Part shown: positions 1 through 9,813 of the stretch, one piece after another
Numbering within the stretch: the first letter of the stretch is position 1
How the letters are laid out: each line of letters opens with the position of its first letter
From: an uncultured Selenomonas sp.
Lineage (GTDB): Bacteria; Bacillota; Negativicutes; Selenomonadales; Selenomonadaceae
DNA: 64,000 nt
Assembly (NCBI GenBank): GCA_934202005.1
Contig: CAKPXP010000011.1
Location: 1 to 64,000 of the forward strand
Direction of reading: 5' to 3'
The notes under the pieces: model-generated
Told to the model about the DNA's origin: nothing
The model's input: the letters and a program-made list of their open reading frames with translations, nothing else
The model's database searches: none
Position numbers and translations under genes: made by a program

Positions 1-102
1 ACAAACCGGAGGCGTAGCAGAGCTACGCTGAGGATTTGTCGACGACGAGAGGACAGTGCAGATACGCAAAGGCAGGGGGCTGAATGAATCAGTGGTTCCT
101 TA
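1..102 (+). repeat. MITE-like palindromic element, copy 1 (cut by window edge)
   Basis: The first 102 bases match 8459..8555 almost base for base and match 62876..63036 in inverse orientation. The central part is an imperfect palindrome (GACAAA...GTAGC / GCTACG...TTTGTC) and the right end is the terminal inverted repeat ending AATCAGTGGTTCCTTA. The left part lies outside the window. It carries no coding capacity and sits just downstream of cdd. Confidence 0.8.
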
Positions 103-115
103 TGTATGACTGGCG

Positions 116-505
116 TCAGCCGAGGTCGCTGCCCAAAAAGGCAAAGGGCAGAAGCTCCTCGAGCGTCACCTCGCGCACCTCGCCCTTGAGGTTCCCCATG
201 AGGATGCGCGGGATGTGGAACTCGCTGATGGCCTGGCGGCACATGCCGCAGGGCGCGCAGGGGCCGTCGGTGTCCGCGACGACCGCGAGCGCCTCGATGT
301 CGCGCTCGCCCTCGCTGACCGCCTTGAAGATCGCCGTGCGCTCGGCGCAGCAGGCGACGGGATAGCTGGCGTTCTCGATGTTGCAGCCGCCGTAGACGTG
401 GCCCGCGCGCGTGCGCACCGCCGCGCCGACCTTGAAATGCGAGTACGGCGCGTAGGCGCGCAGGCGGTAGGCTTTCGCGACCTCCATGAGTTCTGCGTCC
501 GTCAT
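116..505 (-). CDS. cdd: cytidine deaminase
   Basis: Hydrolytic deamination of cytidine and deoxycytidine to uridine and deoxyuridine in pyrimidine salvage. The 129-residue length is that of the small homotetrameric family. Zinc and catalytic motifs are visible: CAERTA (Cys ligand plus the proton-shuttling Glu) near residue 53 and PCGMCRQ near residue 86, giving the three Cys ligands of the tetrameric type. Substrate-binding NIENASYP precedes the first motif. The start overlaps the pdp stop by 4 nt (ATGA), so it is translationally coupled as the last gene of deoC-deoB-pdp-cdd. Uridine made here feeds the phosphorylase encoded just upstream. Confidence 0.95.
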   Translation of the reverse strand: MTDAELMEVAKAYRLRAYAPYSHFKVGAAVRTRAGHVYGGCNIENASYPVACCAERTAIFKAVSEGERDIEALAVVADTDGPCAPCGMCRQAISEFHIPRILMGNLKGEVREVTLEELLPFAFLGSDLG

Positions 506-1839
506 CCGTTCTCACCTCCATAGCGCTCGACGCCCTCCGTCGTGACGCGCGCGAAGATGAGTGGGCGCGGCGCGGGCCGCGCCTCACCGATCGTGATGGC
601 AGCGCCGTAGCGCTGCGCCGCCTCCGCGAGCGTCTCCTGCCGCGAGGTGCAGAGCGTCGCGAGCGGCTCGCCCGCCTGCACCGCGTCGCCGTATTTCCGA
701 TGCAGGATGAGTCCCGCGGCGGGGTCGATGACGCTCTCCTTCGTCTCGCGGCCCGCGCCGAGCACGACGGACACCTCGCCGATGGCCTCCGCGTCCATGC
801 GCGTGACGAAACCCGCGCGCGGCGCGCAGACCTCGCGCGAGAACGGAGCCGCCTCGAAGTCCGTCTCCCCCGTCAGGACGCGCGCGTCGCCGCCCTGCGC
901 GCGCACCATGCGGCAGAGCGTCGCGAGCGCCGAGCCGTCCGCGATGGCGCGCTCCGCCAGCGCGCGGCAGGCCGCGGGCGTTCCCTTGCCGATGAGGAAG
1001 AGCATATTCGCCGCGAGCGCGAGCGAGACCTCCCGGAGGTCAGCAGGCCCCTCCCCGCGCAGCACCGCCGCGGACTCCCGCACCTCGATGCTGTTGCCGA
1101 TGCCGCAGCCGAGCGGCACATCCATATCCGTGATGAGCGCGACCGTGCGTCTGCCCGCCGCCTCACCGATGGCGACCATCGTGCGCGCGAGGCGGATGGC
1201 GTCCTCCTGGGTCTTCATGAACGCGCCCGAGCCCGTCTTGACATCGAGCAGGATGGCACTCGCGCCGGCCGCGAGCTTCTTGCTCATGATGGAGGACGCG
1301 ATGAGCGGGATGCTGTCGACCGTCGCCGTCACATCGCGCAGCGCGTAGAGCTTCTTGTCCGCGGGCGCGAGATTCCCCGACTGGCCGATGAGCGAGATGC
1401 CGCAGGTCTCGACCGTATGGAAGAACTCTTCGCGCGTGAGCTCCGTGCGGTAGCCCGGGATGGCGGCGAGCTTGTCGACCGTGCCGCCCGTATGGCCGAG
1501 GCCGCGGCCGCTCATCTTCGCGATCTTGCCGCCGCAGGCCGCGACGAGGGGGCAGGCGATGAGCGTCGTCTTGTCGCCGACGCCGCCCGTCGAGTGCTTG
1601 TCCACCGTCCGGCCGGAGATGGCAGAGAGATCGATCTGGTCGCCTGAGCGCGCCATGACCTGCGTGAGCTCCGCCGTCTCGTGATCCGTCATGCCGGAGA
1701 ACCAGATGGCCATGAGCATCGCCGCCATCTGATAGTCGGGGATCTCCCCTTTTACATAGCCGTCGATCATGAACGCGATCTCCTCGTCCGTAAGCGCCGC
1801 GCCGTGCTTTTTCCTCGTGATGAGGTCATACATGTGCAT
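502..1839 (-). CDS. pdp: pyrimidine-nucleoside phosphorylase
   Basis: Phosphorolysis of uridine, thymidine and deoxyuridine to base plus (deoxy)ribose-1-phosphate. The 445 residues have the family layout: small alpha domain, then the phosphate-binding KHSTGGVGDK (about residue 82), then SGRGLGHTGGT (about 110), the signature of thymidine and pyrimidine phosphorylases. The start at 1839 has AGGAGG eight bases upstream, lying inside the last codons of deoB; a second ATG follows two codons later. Only 3 nt separate it from deoB and it overlaps cdd by 4 nt. Its pentose-1-phosphate product is the substrate of DeoB. Whether it is Pdp or a strict DeoA cannot be fully settled by eye; Firmicute context favours Pdp. 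Confidence 0.93.
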   Translation of the reverse strand: MHMYDLITRKKHGAALTDEEIAFMIDGYVKGEIPDYQMAAMLMAIWFSGMTDHETAELTQVMARSGDQIDLSAISGRTVDKHSTGGVGDKTTLIACPLVAACGGKIAKMSGRGLGHTGGTVDKLAAIPGYRTELTREEFFHTVETCGISLIGQSGNLAPADKKLYALRDVTATVDSIPLIASSIMSKKLAAGASAILLDVKTGSGAFMKTQEDAIRLARTMVAIGEAAGRRTVALITDMDVPLGCGIGNSIEVRESAAVLRGEGPADLREVSLALAANMLFLIGKGTPAACRALAERAIADGSALATLCRMVRAQGGDARVLTGETDFEAAPFSREVCAPRAGFVTRMDAEAIGEVSVVLGAGRETKESVIDPAAGLILHRKYGDAVQAGEPLATLCTSRQETLAEAAQRYGAAITIGEARPAPRPLIFARVTTEGVERYGGENG

Positions 1840-1842
1840 CGT

Positions 1843-3030
1843 TCATGCCTCCTCAGCGGCGAGGCGCGGCAGCAGACTCTCGCCCTTCGTCTTGAGATCC
1901 GCGCCGAAGATGTCAGAGATCGTCGCGCCGATCATCGCGAACGTCGGATACGTGCCGAGATTCGCGCCCCGGCAGATGCCGCTCCCGTAGACGAGTAGCG
2001 GCACGTACTCGCGCGTGTGGTCCGTGCCCGGCGCGCCGGGGTCGCAGCCGTGATCCGCCGTGATCATGAGCACGTCGTCCTCGCGCATGCGGCCGAGGAA
2101 CGTGCCGAGCTGCGCGTCGAACTCCGTCGCCGCGCGCGCGTAGCCCTCGATGTCGCGACGATGGCCGTACGCCATATCGAAATCGACGAGGTTGACGAAC
2201 GCGAGTCCCGTGAAGTCCTCGTCCTGGAGCGCGAGCGTCTTTTCCATGCCGTCGCGGTTGTCCTTGTTGATGCCGAGCGTGCGGCTCACGCTGCGCCCCG
2301 CGAAAATATCGGAAATCTTGCCCACGCCGATGGTCGCGAGCCCCTTGCGCGCGAGCGCGTCGAGCACCGTGTCGCCCGTCGGATCGAGGGAGAAATCATG
2401 ACGGCGCGGCGTGCGCGTGTAGTCCGGCCAGGTGCCGACATAGGGGCGCGCGATGATGCGGCCGACGCCGTGCTCGCCCTGCATGATGCGGCGCGCCATG
2501 CGGCAGTATTCATAGAGCTGCTCGACCGGTACGTCGTCCTCGTGCGCCGCGATCTGCAACACGCTGTCCGCCGACGTGTAGACGATGAGGCCGCCCGTCT
2601 CCTTCTGCTCGCGGCCGTAGTCGTGGATGACCTGCGTGCCCGAGTACGGCTTGTTGCAGAGAATCTTTCTGCCGAACGCCTGCTCGAGCCGCGCGATGAC
2701 CTCCGGCGGGAAGCCGTCAGGATATGTCGGCATCGGCCGCTCCGAGACGATGCCCGCGATTTCCCAGTGGCCCGTCGTCGTATCCTTGCCGCGCGAGAGC
2801 TCCCGCAGGCGCGCGAACGCGCCGACGGGCGCGGCCGCGGGCGTTCCGCAGCCCACGCCGTCGATGTTGAAAAGGCCGAGCCGCGCGAGATTCGGCGTCG
2901 CGTACGCGGGCGACGCCGCGATCGTGCGCAGCGTATTCACATCGCCGTCGCCGAACTCCGCGGCGTCCGGCTCCGCACCGATGCCGAAGCTGTCCAGGAC
3001 GATCAGGAACACACGTTTGTACGCTTTCAT
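1843..3030 (-). CDS. deoB: phosphopentomutase
   Basis: Interconverts (deoxy)ribose-1-phosphate and -5-phosphate; cytosolic, Mn-dependent, alkaline-phosphatase fold. The start at 3030 gives MKAYKRVFLIVLDSFGIGAE, the classic DeoB N-terminus with a metal-binding Asp, and 395 residues, the usual length. GKDTTTGHWE (about residue 88) holds the phosphorylated Thr; DFDMAYGHRRD, TADHGCDPG and DHTREY supply further metal ligands. An upstream extension of this frame is just the shadow of deoC. The start overlaps the deoC stop by 4 nt (ATGA). Product deoxyribose-5-phosphate is cleaved by DeoC. Confidence 0.96.
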   Translation of the reverse strand: MKAYKRVFLIVLDSFGIGAEPDAAEFGDGDVNTLRTIAASPAYATPNLARLGLFNIDGVGCGTPAAAPVGAFARLRELSRGKDTTTGHWEIAGIVSERPMPTYPDGFPPEVIARLEQAFGRKILCNKPYSGTQVIHDYGREQKETGGLIVYTSADSVLQIAAHEDDVPVEQLYEYCRMARRIMQGEHGVGRIIARPYVGTWPDYTRTPRRHDFSLDPTGDTVLDALARKGLATIGVGKISDIFAGRSVSRTLGINKDNRDGMEKTLALQDEDFTGLAFVNLVDFDMAYGHRRDIEGYARAATEFDAQLGTFLGRMREDDVLMITADHGCDPGAPGTDHTREYVPLLVYGSGICRGANLGTYPTFAMIGATISDIFGADLKTKGESLLPRLAAEEA

Positions 3031-3698
3031 TTTCTTTCTTCCTCCTCCCATGCATCCTTCAGCACCGCGACGGCGCTGCTCGCGCCGAGGCGGTCGCAGC
3101 CCGCCGCGAGGAACGCCTCCATCTCCGCGCGCGTATGGATGCCGCCCGCGGCCTTCATCTTGACGTTCGGCCCGATGTGCGCGCGAAAGAGCGCGATATC
3201 CTCGAGCGTCGCCCCCTGCGGGCCGAATCCCGTCGAGGTCTTGATATAGTCGGCGCCGCCCTCCGTCACGGCGCGGCACGCCGCGATCTTCTCCTCGCGC
3301 GTGAGGAAGCACGTCTCGACGATGACCTTGAGCACGCGCTCGCCGCAGAGCGCCTTGAGCGCGCGGATCTCGTCCGTCACGTACTTTTCATCGCCCGCCT
3401 TGAGCATGCCGATATTGATCACCATGTCGATCTCCGCCGCACCGTCCGCGAGCGCCTGCGCTGTCTCCGCGAGCTTCGCGGCCGTCGACGCGTTGCCGTT
3501 CGGGAAACCGACGACCGTCGCCACCTTCAGCCGTGCCCCGTAGATGCGCGCGAGCCGCGCGACATAGCACGACGGCACCATCACCGTCGCCGTGCCGTAG
3601 CGGATGGCCTCCTCCGCTACGCGCTGCATCTGCGCCCAGGTCGCCGTCTGCTTGAGCAGCGTATGATCCACATGGGATAAGATATCTTTTGCCCTCAT
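3027..3698 (-). CDS. deoC: deoxyribose-phosphate aldolase
   Basis: Class I aldolase cleaving 2-deoxyribose-5-phosphate to acetaldehyde and glyceraldehyde-3-phosphate. The start at 3698 gives MRAKDILSHVDHTLLKQ after GAGGGAGAG; 223 residues is typical. The Schiff-base Lys lies in DYIKTSTGF (about residue 150) and the proton-relay Lys in VLKVIVETC. First gene of the salvage operon, with a TTGCCC-18-TATAAT promoter about 55 bp upstream. The operon turns nucleosides into glycolytic intermediates and acetyl units. Confidence 0.95.
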   Translation of the reverse strand: MRAKDILSHVDHTLLKQTATWAQMQRVAEEAIRYGTATVMVPSCYVARLARIYGARLKVATVVGFPNGNASTAAKLAETAQALADGAAEIDMVINIGMLKAGDEKYVTDEIRALKALCGERVLKVIVETCFLTREEKIAACRAVTEGGADYIKTSTGFGPQGATLEDIALFRAHIGPNVKMKAAGGIHTRAEMEAFLAAGCDRLGASSAVAVLKDAWEEEERK

Positions 3699-3750
3699 GT
3701 CTCTCCCTCTTTCTCCAAAAATTCGCGAAACCGCGCAAACTCTTTCTTCC

Positions 3751-3780
3751 ATTATAGCGTATTCCCGCGTCCCTGGGCAA
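3751..3780 (-). promoter_or_regulatory. probable sigma-A promoter of deoC operon
   Basis: On the minus strand TTGCCC, an 18-base spacer and TATAAT precede deoC. The -35 box overlaps the T-run of the terminator that ends the upstream glycerol kinase paralogue, a very compact junction. Confidence 0.6.
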
Positions 3781-3811
3781 AAAAAGCATCCGCAGCCGAA
3801 GCTGCAGATGC
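3779..3811 (-). terminator. intrinsic terminator after glycerol kinase paralogue
   Basis: The minus strand reads GCATCTGCAGC, loop TTCG, GCTGCGGATGC (one mismatch), then seven T. It lies 26 bp downstream of the kinase stop and separates the glycerol block from the deo operon. Confidence 0.85.
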
Positions 3812-3836
3812 CTGCGTTCCTCCCAGAGCGAGCGCC

Positions 3837-5324
3837 TCACCAGCCCATGACCTTCGAGACGGCATTCTGCCAGCCGTCATAGAGCGCGCTGCGCTGCGTC
3901 TCATCCATCTGCGGTTCGTAGCGCACGCCCTCATGCCAGAGGGACTTGAGCTCGTCGATGTCCTTCCAGATGCCCATGGCGAGGCCCGCGAGGTAGGCGG
4001 CGCCAAGCCCCGTCGTCTCCGTCGTATACGCGCGGATGACGGGCATGTTGAGGATGTCCGCCTGGAACTGCATGAGCAGGTTGTTCTGCGCCGCACCGCC
4101 GTCCACCTTGAGCTGGGCAATCGGCGTCTTGACATCCGAGGTCAGCGCCTCGTAGACATCACGCACCTGATAGGCGAGCGCCGCGAGCGCCGCGCGGATG
4201 ATATGCGCGCGCTGCGTATCCTCCTTGAGCCCGATGATCATGCCCGAGGTCTTCGTGTCCCAATACGGCGCGGAAAGCCCGCGGAACGACGGCACGAAAT
4301 AAACGCCGCCCGTATCGGGCACGAGCTTCGCCACCCACTCAGAGTCCGGCATGGACTTCAGGATGCCGAGCCCGTGCTTGAGCCACTCGAGGCTCGAGCC
4401 GGAGACAAGCATGCTGCCCTCGAGCGCATACGTCACATCGTCGCCGATGCCCCAGGCAATCGTCGTGATGAGGCCGTTCTGCGAATGAACGATCTCCTTC
4501 CCCGTGTTCATGAGCAGGAACGAACCCTCGCCGTAGGAGTTCTTCGCCTCGCCCTGGGTAAAACACGCCTGGCCGAAGAGATCCGCCTGCTGGTTGCCGA
4601 TGCAGGCCGCGATCGGGATGGCGGCGCCGAAGCACGTCGCGTCCGTATAGCCGTAGAGGTGGCTTGACGGATGCACCTCGGGCAGCATCGCGCGCGGGAT
4701 GCGGAGATGGCGCAGGATCTCGGCATCCCAACAGAGGTGCTTGAGGTGGAAGAGCATCGTGCGGGAGGCATTCGAGTAATCCGTCGCAAAGATCTCCCCG
4801 CCTGAGAGCTTCCACATGAGCCAGGTATCGATCGTACCGAAGCAGAGGTCACCCTTCTCCGCCATCTCCCGCGCGCCGAGCACGTTGTCGAGCAGCCAGC
4901 AGATCTTCGTGCCGGAAAAGTACGGGTTCAGCACGAGCGAGGTCTTCTGCCGGATCTCCTCCTGGTAGCCCTGCTCGCGCAGCTGCTCGCAGATCTGCTC
5001 CGTCTGCCGCGACTGCCAGCTGATGGCGGGATAGAGCGGCCGCCCTGTCTGCCGGTTCCAGATGACAGTCGTCTCACGCTGGTTCGTCACCGCAACGGCC
5101 GCGATCTCACGGCTGTCGATGGCCGCGAGCCGCATCGCCTCCCGCGCCGTCCAGAGCTGCGTGCTCCAGATCTCCTCCGCATCCTGTTCGATCCATTCCG
5201 CATGCGGAGTGAAGGTGCTGATCTTCTTCTCCGCGTAGGAAATCATCTCTCCCCGGCGGTTGAAAATCACTGAGCGGTTCTTGACGGTACCGGAATCCAG
5301 TGCCAGGATGTATTTTTTTTGCAT
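3837..5324 (-). CDS. divergent glycerol kinase paralogue, probable pseudokinase
   Basis: A 495-residue FGGY carbohydrate kinase, full length and closely similar in layout to the GlpK encoded at 6393..7901. Glycerol-site residues are kept (TNQRETTVIW, YFSGTKI). Three nucleotide or catalytic positions are changed. The N-terminal phosphate loop reads LDSGTVKNR instead of LDxGTTSxR (Val14, Lys15, Asn16). The catalytic-base motif GDQQ is GNQQ (Asn244). YGTGCF is YGEGSF (Glu266). The reading frame is otherwise clean, so this is not a decaying gene. It has its own candidate promoter and terminator and lies just downstream of glpF. Family knowledge says the Asp is the general base; loss of kinase activity is an inference. 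It could be a regulatory or transport-coupled subunit, or an enzyme with a new substrate. Confidence 0.8.
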   Translation of the reverse strand: MQKKYILALDSGTVKNRSVIFNRRGEMISYAEKKISTFTPHAEWIEQDAEEIWSTQLWTAREAMRLAAIDSREIAAVAVTNQRETTVIWNRQTGRPLYPAISWQSRQTEQICEQLREQGYQEEIRQKTSLVLNPYFSGTKICWLLDNVLGAREMAEKGDLCFGTIDTWLMWKLSGGEIFATDYSNASRTMLFHLKHLCWDAEILRHLRIPRAMLPEVHPSSHLYGYTDATCFGAAIPIAACIGNQQADLFGQACFTQGEAKNSYGEGSFLLMNTGKEIVHSQNGLITTIAWGIGDDVTYALEGSMLVSGSSLEWLKHGLGILKSMPDSEWVAKLVPDTGGVYFVPSFRGLSAPYWDTKTSGMIIGLKEDTQRAHIIRAALAALAYQVRDVYEALTSDVKTPIAQLKVDGGAAQNNLLMQFQADILNMPVIRAYTTETTGLGAAYLAGLAMGIWKDIDELKSLWHEGVRYEPQMDETQRSALYDGWQNAVSKVMGW

Positions 5325-5374
5325 AAGATCCCTCTCCTGCCATGTGTTTGGAATATTCTATATAGATATTTCTC

Positions 5375-5403
5375 ATTATACCATAACACGCCGAAATATG
5401 ACA
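5375..5403 (-). promoter_or_regulatory. candidate promoter of the glycerol kinase paralogue
   Basis: Minus strand TGTCAT, 17 bases, TATAAT. The -10 is perfect and the -35 weak. It falls between the glpF terminator and the start of the paralogue. Confidence 0.4.
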
Positions 5404-5404
5404 T

Positions 5405-5442
5405 AAAAAAAGGAAGTTTTCCGAATGAATCAGAAAACTTCC
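5405..5442 (-). terminator. intrinsic terminator after glpF
   Basis: Minus strand GGAAGTTTTC, an 11-base loop, GAAAACTTCC, then seven T: a perfect 10-bp stem. It closes the glpK-glpF unit before the paralogue. Confidence 0.85.
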
Positions 5443-5535
5443 AAACAACAAGGGATAAAAGAGGGGTAATCAAGCCTTGAAATTGGGAGATGTAAAATGA
5501 TTTATAGCTACCTGCCGAAGCAGGATGCTACCAGA

Positions 5536-6273
5536 TTAGAATGCACCAAGTGCCGTTGCCACGACATAAGCAAGGCCAGCGCCGCAGAGCGGAGCGACGA
5601 TCGGCACGAGAGCATAGCCCCAGTCGGAGCCGCCTTTGCCAGCAATCGGGAGGATTGCATGCGCGATGCGAGGACCGAGGTCACGGGCGGGGTTCATTGC
5701 GTAACCCGTCGGACCACCGAGGGAGAGGCCGAGCGCCCAGATGAGGACACCGACGATGTACGGGCCATAGCCCGGAACCATGTTGCCGACCGGTTTGGAG
5801 AAGATCATCCAGATGACGAACATCAGGAAGAACGTCGCGATGAGCTCGCAGAGGAACGCGCAAGGAATGTTGCGGATGGCAGGAGCCGTGCAGAAGACGC
5901 CGAGCTTCGCAGCCGGATCTTTCGTCTCAGCCCAATGCGGCAGGTATGCGAGCCAGACGATCGTGGCACCGAGGATACCGCCGAGGATCTGCACAAGCGA
6001 CGTCATGAGGAACTGCGGGAACGTGTAGATGCCGACGAGCATCTTACCGAACGTGACGGCCGGATTGAGGTCGCCCTGCGGTGCGCCGAGCGTCGTTGCA
6101 GTGAAGACGCCGAGCGTGACCGCGAAACCCCATCCGATGGCAATGTTGACCCAGCCAGATGCCTGGCCTTTCGATTTCTCCAGCGTGAGGTTCGCGCAGA
6201 CGCCGCAACCAAAGACGAGGAGTACGGTGGTTCCGATGAACTCACCAAGCAGGTTTTCTGTTCCTGTGACCAT
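5536..6273 (-). CDS. glpF: glycerol facilitator (aquaglyceroporin)
   Basis: MIP-family channel for passive glycerol entry across the inner membrane. At 245 residues it has six membrane segments and two re-entrant NPA loops, DLNPAVTFG (about residue 69) and AMNPARDLGPR (about 193). The Asp-Arg after the second NPA is the aquaglyceroporin selectivity signature. The start has AAGGAGG eight bases upstream. It follows glpK by 119 bp on the same strand, so channel and kinase are likely co-expressed, trapping glycerol as glycerol-3-phosphate. Confidence 0.95.
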   Translation of the reverse strand: MVTGTENLLGEFIGTTVLLVFGCGVCANLTLEKSKGQASGWVNIAIGWGFAVTLGVFTATTLGAPQGDLNPAVTFGKMLVGIYTFPQFLMTSLVQILGGILGATIVWLAYLPHWAETKDPAAKLGVFCTAPAIRNIPCAFLCELIATFFLMFVIWMIFSKPVGNMVPGYGPYIVGVLIWALGLSLGGPTGYAMNPARDLGPRIAHAILPIAGKGGSDWGYALVPIVAPLCGAGLAYVVATALGAF

Positions 6274-6392
6274 GATAATTCCTCCTTAAAAAACTCTTCT
6301 GAAACGCTTCTAAAAGATAACCCGTAGATAATATCGGAAACGGTCTGCCGGCTGCCCCTTGCGATGCCGGCAGCACCATTTCTTCCCAAGTA

Positions 6393-7916
<1,524 letters not shown>

Positions 7917-7986
7917 CTATTGTGTATTTTTAAACAATTATTTCTGAAGGCAGGAGAGTCCCCGCTCTCCTTCTCCTGAAACCCCT

Positions 7987-8014
7987 AAAAAACCAACGGC
8001 AACGGCTGTTGCCA
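7987..8014 (-). terminator. possible terminator after EIIB gene
   Basis: Minus strand GGCAAC-AGCC-GTTGCC, five bases, then TTTTTT. A short stem 25 bp beyond the EIIB stop; a weak call. Confidence 0.45.
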
Positions 8015-8039
8015 CTACGCCGGATGCAACCGAGGCTGC

Positions 8040-8360
8040 TCAATAATCACCGGCGATTTTCTGTGCGAGATCGAGGATCTTGTCCGCGTCGATCGTCGCG
8101 TAGAGATCCTTCGGTATCACGGCCGACTTGACATTGGGATACTTCACCTGGAACTCCGGCAGGCTGGACGCGGCCTGCGGCGCGAGGAGCATGACATCGG
8201 CGAACGATGCCGCCTCCTGCACCTCATTGACCGGATAAAAGCTCACTGAACACGGATACCCGAGCCTCGCAGCCTCTGCCTCCATCCGCCTCACAAGCAG
8301 GTTCGTGGAGACGCCTGCCGAACAGAGCAAGACAATCCTTCGGACTTTTCCTTGGACCAT
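8040..8360 (-). CDS. orphan PTS EIIB, lactose/cellobiose type
   Basis: A 106-residue protein matching the small IIB fold of the lactose/cellobiose phosphotransferase family. RRIVLLCSAGVSTNLLV near the N-terminus holds the phospho-acceptor Cys in a P-loop-like CSAGVST. The start at 8360 has AAGGGGG upstream. No EIIA or EIIC gene is nearby, so as encoded here it cannot form a transporter alone. It sits between glpC and glpK in the glycerol block, immediately downstream of a MITE-like element. It may pair with a distant permease or report PTS phosphorylation state to glycerol metabolism; both are guesses. Confidence 0.8.
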   Translation of the reverse strand: MVQGKVRRIVLLCSAGVSTNLLVRRMEAEAARLGYPCSVSFYPVNEVQEAASFADVMLLAPQAASSLPEFQVKYPNVKSAVIPKDLYATIDADKILDLAQKIAGDY

Positions 8361-8393
8361 GCAATAACCCCCTTCGTCGAACACTGGTTTTTA

Positions 8394-8555
8394 GGGAAGC
8401 GCTGATTAAATGAGGTGCCCTGAATTTGCGTAGATGTGCTGTATCTCTCTAAGAGACAAACCGGAGGCGTAGCAGAGCTACGCTGAGGATTTGTCGACGA
8501 CGAGAGGACAGTGCAGATGCGCAAAAGCAGGGTGCCGAATTAATCAGTGATTCCT
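8394..8555 (+). repeat. MITE-like palindromic element, copy 2
   Basis: A complete ~162 bp copy. The left end AGGGAAGCGCTGATTAAAT and right end (reverse complement AAGGAATCACTGATTAATTC) form a ~26 bp imperfect terminal inverted repeat. Inside lies a second imperfect palindrome around GGCGTAGC/GCTACGC. No open frame of note. It lies 13 bp past the glpC stop and 33 bp before the EIIB start, so it can influence the EIIB leader or end glpC transcripts. Confidence 0.85.
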
Positions 8556-8568
8556 TAGTTGATAGGTT

Positions 8569-9795
8569 TTATTGATAGGCTTTCGCCAATATCTCGATGG
8601 GATGGCAGGGCTCTGTCTGCGTCCCATGTTTGATCTGCATCCTGCAGGTCGGGCAATCGCAGATGACATCATCCGCCTTGGCCGCCTTGATCCGCGAGAA
8701 GAGTTTCTCGCCGATTTTCATGGAAATCTCGTATTTATCTTTTTTGAAACCGTAGTTGCCGCTCATGCCGCAGCAGCCAGCATCCGCGAGCTCTACTTTC
8801 GCCCCCGGGAGGTGGCGGAAGATGGAGACGACCGGCGTGCCGATACCCGCCGCCTTGAGGTGGCAGGGAACATGGTAGATGAAGCGTTCATTCACAGCAG
8901 CAAGCTTCGTATTGAACTTGCCTTCGCCATCGAGCATCTCGAGGAACTCGAACGCATCGTAGACATTCTCGCCTGCTTCCTTCATCGTCTCTTCGCCGAA
9001 GAGTTCCTCGTACTCCTTGCGGAGCATGAGCGAGCAGCTCGTGCAGCAAGCGACGACAGGGATACCCTGGCGCTTCCAGTAAAGGATGCGCTCGACATTG
9101 TTCTCCGCGTGCTCATGCGCCTCGTCGAGATAGCCTGTGACGACGAGCGGCGAGCCGCAGCAGTTGAACGCCTCATCGAGGAGCACCTCGTAGCCATTCG
9201 CATTCATGACCTTGACGAACGCCACGCCGATGTGTGGCTCGTTGTAGTTGATGGAGCAGCCGGGATAGAAGACAACCTTCTTATCAGAGGACGGCTGCTT
9301 GATCTTGCGGAACTCCTGCGCGAACGTACTCGGCGCGTAGGCAGGCATATCGCGCTCGCCGGCAATGCCCAGGGATTCGAAGACGCCGAGGCTCTTGCCG
9401 ATCTTCATGCCGAGGTTCGCAAACGTCGTGCCGAGCGGCAGCGCGTTGACGAGCTTCGCCATCTTCTCCGCATGCGCGAGCATATCGTCGCGCTGCGGAT
9501 GCGGATGCTTCCTGTAATACTCCGCCCGCTGCAGCATGTTGAGCGTGGAGACCGCGACACCCGACGGGCAGGCGCGATCGCAGCTCTTGCAGTTCGAGCA
9601 GAAGTCGAGCGAGAGCTCTGTGTCATCCTCGGCGAAGTGCATGCGTCCGTGCGCCGGTGCGACGAGTTTCGGCCCGCGGTAGTCCTTGGCTGCCGCCATG
9701 ACAGGGCAGTTCGCCATGCACGAGGTACAGGAAAGGCAGTGGTCGCCGGTGTAGATGGCTCTCTCTTCTTCATCAATCATTCTCTTATCGCTCAT
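8569..9795 (-). CDS. glpC: anaerobic glycerol-3-phosphate dehydrogenase subunit C
   Basis: Membrane-anchoring iron-sulfur subunit passing electrons from GlpAB to quinone. The 408 residues start with two 4Fe-4S motifs, CLSCTSCMANCP (about residue 21) and CSNCKSCDRACP (about 66). Two CCG-type cysteine-rich repeats follow, with CCGSPLV and DAGCCGMSGNYGF. Third gene of glpA-glpB-glpC, 18 bp after glpB. The full set indicates anaerobic glycerol-3-phosphate respiration with menaquinone or fumarate. Confidence 0.95.
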   Translation of the reverse strand: MSDKRMIDEEERAIYTGDHCLSCTSCMANCPVMAAAKDYRGPKLVAPAHGRMHFAEDDTELSLDFCSNCKSCDRACPSGVAVSTLNMLQRAEYYRKHPHPQRDDMLAHAEKMAKLVNALPLGTTFANLGMKIGKSLGVFESLGIAGERDMPAYAPSTFAQEFRKIKQPSSDKKVVFYPGCSINYNEPHIGVAFVKVMNANGYEVLLDEAFNCCGSPLVVTGYLDEAHEHAENNVERILYWKRQGIPVVACCTSCSLMLRKEYEELFGEETMKEAGENVYDAFEFLEMLDGEGKFNTKLAAVNERFIYHVPCHLKAAGIGTPVVSIFRHLPGAKVELADAGCCGMSGNYGFKKDKYEISMKIGEKLFSRIKAAKADDVICDCPTCRMQIKHGTQTEPCHPIEILAKAYQ

Positions 9796-9813
9796 TCTAA
9801 CGGGCTCCCCTCT

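Noticed and set aside
1843..3312. A longer DeoB with 94 extra N-terminal residues
   Set aside because: The extension is out-of-frame deoC; the ATG at 3030 gives the canonical DeoB start and overlaps the deoC stop.
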